From JABMNT01 sp048262255 (GTDB lineage: Bacteria > Pseudomonadota > Alphaproteobacteria > Rhodospirillales > Casp-alpha2): DNA of 64,000 bases. Location of the stretch: assembly GCA_048262255.1 (NCBI GenBank), contig JBLXFH010000003.1, forward strand, positions 372,001 to 436,000, read 5' to 3'. Below, piece after piece: positions 62,737 through 64,000 of this stretch. Position 1 is the stretch's first letter. Each line of letters begins with the position of its first letter. The position numbers were made by a program, and so were the translations under genes. The notes beneath the pieces were generated by a model that saw only the letters and a list, made by a program, of their open reading frames with translations, was not told the DNA's origin and did no database searches.

Positions 62737-64000
62737 CTAAACAGCAATTTCCTTCAACCATTCCCCCATATCGTGTTTTGCACGATCACTGACAACCTTT
62801 TTCCGGTCACGACCGCGGGGCCTTTGCTTTTTCGGCAGACCATCCGTCTCCAGAGCTGGGAACAGACCAAAATTGACGTTCATCGGCTGGAACGTTTCCG
62901 CGTTGGCCCCTCCGGTCAAATGTCCAAGGAGGGCGCCCATAGCCGTGGTTGGCGGCGGCGGCGGCAGTTCCTGCCCCAAACGCTCGGCGGCACAGAATTG
63001 CCCGACGATCAGACCGACGGCAGCGCTTTCCACATAACCTTCGCAACCTGTTATTTGCCCGGCGAACCGTAGGCGTGGCATGGCTTTCAGGCGCATGGTC
63101 GCATCGCAGAGTTTAGGACTATTGAGGAATGTGTTGCGATGCAATCCGCCCAGACGGGCAAACTCGGCGTTTTCAAGGCCCGGGATCATCCGAAAAACAC
63201 GTTTTTGTTCGCCGTACGTCAGCTTGGTCTGAAATCCGACCATGTTGTAGAGCGTACCCAGGGCATTGTCCTGACGCAACTGGACCACCCCGTGATTGCG
63301 CACATCCGGCGCATTCGGGTTGGTCAGGCCAACCGGCTTCAGAGGTCCGAATGCCAAAGTCTCCCGTCCACGTGACGCCATCACTTCAATCGGCAGGCAG
63401 CCCTCAAAATAGGGGGTGCTTTCTTCCCATTGCTTGAAATCGACTTTTTCGCCCTCAAGCAGGGCGTCGATCAGGGCATTGTATTGCGCGGTGGACAGGG
63501 CGCAATTGATGTAATCGGAGCCGTCGCCTTTATCATAACGCGACTGCATCCAGGCTTTAGAAAAATCAATCGACTCCTTGTAGACAATAGGCGCAATGGC
63601 ATCAAAAAAAGCTAGCGATTCCTCACCCGTCAAGGCGGCAATAGCCTGTGACAGATCGGGCGACGTCAGTGGACCGGTCGCGATAATGACACTGTCCCAA
63701 TCCTCCGGTGGCATGCCAGTCACTTCCTCGCGCTGAATGGTGATCAGGGGATGCGATTCGAGGCGTAGGCTGACCTCGGCGCTGAACCCGTCGCGGTCGA
63801 CGGCAAGAGCCGATCCGGCGGGGACTTTATGCGCATCCGCCGCCGACAAAATCAGGGAATCACAACGCCGCATCTCGTCATGCAACAAACCAACGGCATT
63901 GTACTCGTGATCATCCGATCGCAGGGAATTTGAGCACACCAGTTCCGCCAGATTTTCCGTATGGTGGGCATCGGTTTTCCGCACTGGACGCATTTCGTGA
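62737..64000 (-). CDS. trmFO: Methylenetetrahydrofolate-tRNA (uracil-5-)-methyltransferase TrmFO, N-terminus cut
   Basis: About 421 residues are in the window; the start lies beyond base 64000. Family segments include TENLAELVCSNSLRSDDHEY, GVVQLRQDNALGTLYNMVGF, a segment with FVGRLHRNTF-type sequence (here ARLGGLHRNTFLNSPKL), MPRLRFAGQITGCEGYVESA and MNVNFGLFPAL. TrmFO makes 5-methyluridine 54 in the T-loop of tRNA using folate and FAD. Only the N-terminal FAD motif is missing. Confidence 0.96.
   Translation of the reverse strand, partial: HEMRPVRKTDAHHTENLAELVCSNSLRSDDHEYNAVGLLHDEMRRCDSLILSAADAHKVPAGSALAVDRDGFSAEVSLRLESHPLITIQREEVTGMPPEDWDSVIIATGPLTSPDLSQAIAALTGEESLAFFDAIAPIVYKESIDFSKAWMQSRYDKGDGSDYINCALSTAQYNALIDALLEGEKVDFKQWEESTPYFEGCLPIEVMASRGRETLAFGPLKPVGLTNPNAPDVRNHGVVQLRQDNALGTLYNMVGFQTKLTYGEQKRVFRMIPGLENAEFARLGGLHRNTFLNSPKLCDATMRLKAMPRLRFAGQITGCEGYVESAAVGLIVGQFCAAERLGQELPPPPPTTAMGALLGHLTGGANAETFQPMNVNFGLFPALETDGLPKKQRPRGRDRKKVVSDRAKHDMGEWLKEIAV

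Overview
The window reads as chromosomal DNA of an alphaproteobacterium, most likely of the Rhodospirillales/Sneathiella kind. The grounds are the PopZ-type polar protein with an acidic proline-rich linker, the nagZ-scpA-scpB-tatABC-serS-surE-pcm-LysM/M23 order, the yajC-secD-secF-Mth938 order and the mixed but fairly high GC. The genus is inference. Nearly all DNA is coding, and no phage, insertion sequence or CRISPR array was found.

Layout. 1-1030: the tail of a Gfo/Idh/MocA oxidoreductase and an SDR dehydrogenase. 1408-12113: a complete urea acquisition and hydrolysis locus, urtABCDE followed without a break by ureDABCEFG. Most junctions overlap or nearly touch, so ATP-driven urea uptake and nickel urease assembly should be made together. 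12319-13221: a DMT-family permease. 13222-15770: an accessory patch with a small helical protein, a degenerate tRNA-Cys copy and an unusual alpha/beta-hydrolase/transmembrane/OmpA-like fusion. This patch abuts a tRNA-Cys/tRNA-Asn operon with visible promoter and terminator. 16180-22759: a PIMT-like methyltransferase, a TolC-family porin, PopZ, valyl-tRNA synthetase and a small membrane protein. 22771-24478: a sugar-acid pair (hydroxypyruvate/2-oxo-tetronate isomerase-like and L-threonate dehydrogenase-like).

24743-26389 holds the most exciting candidate: a 127-residue peptide carrying two copies of the motif WCVACGAGAA 49 residues apart, followed 10 bases later by a radical SAM/SPASM protein. 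This looks like a two-gene RiPP (ribosomally made, post-translationally modified peptide) cassette that I cannot assign to a named family. 26532-31401: PilZ, an IlvD/Edd dehydratase, a GFA-family protein, a secreted FliL-like protein, exonuclease III and ErpA. 31545-44298: housekeeping genes (dGTPase-like, SPOR, nagZ, M50 protease, scpAB, cupin, TauE, tatABC, serS, surE, pcm, LysM/M23).

44352-47675 interrupts the housekeeping run with a YdjM-like membrane protein and then an AT-richer two-gene cassette. The first cassette protein has an LxGC...His arrangement like CNF1/BLF1 deamidase toxins. The second is a clear four-bladed hemopexin-repeat protein. 47826-54016: nadB, a DUF815 ATPase, yajC-secD-secF and a Mth938/NDUFAF3-like gene. 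54137-64000: a ZIP transporter, a TPR-glycosyltransferase-like protein, a short PuuD-type membrane protein, an NDUFAF6-like squalene/phytoene-synthase-fold protein, a 1229-residue ankyrin protein with a long disordered middle, and trmFO, which runs off the right edge.

All functions come from reading motifs and gene order; no database search was run.
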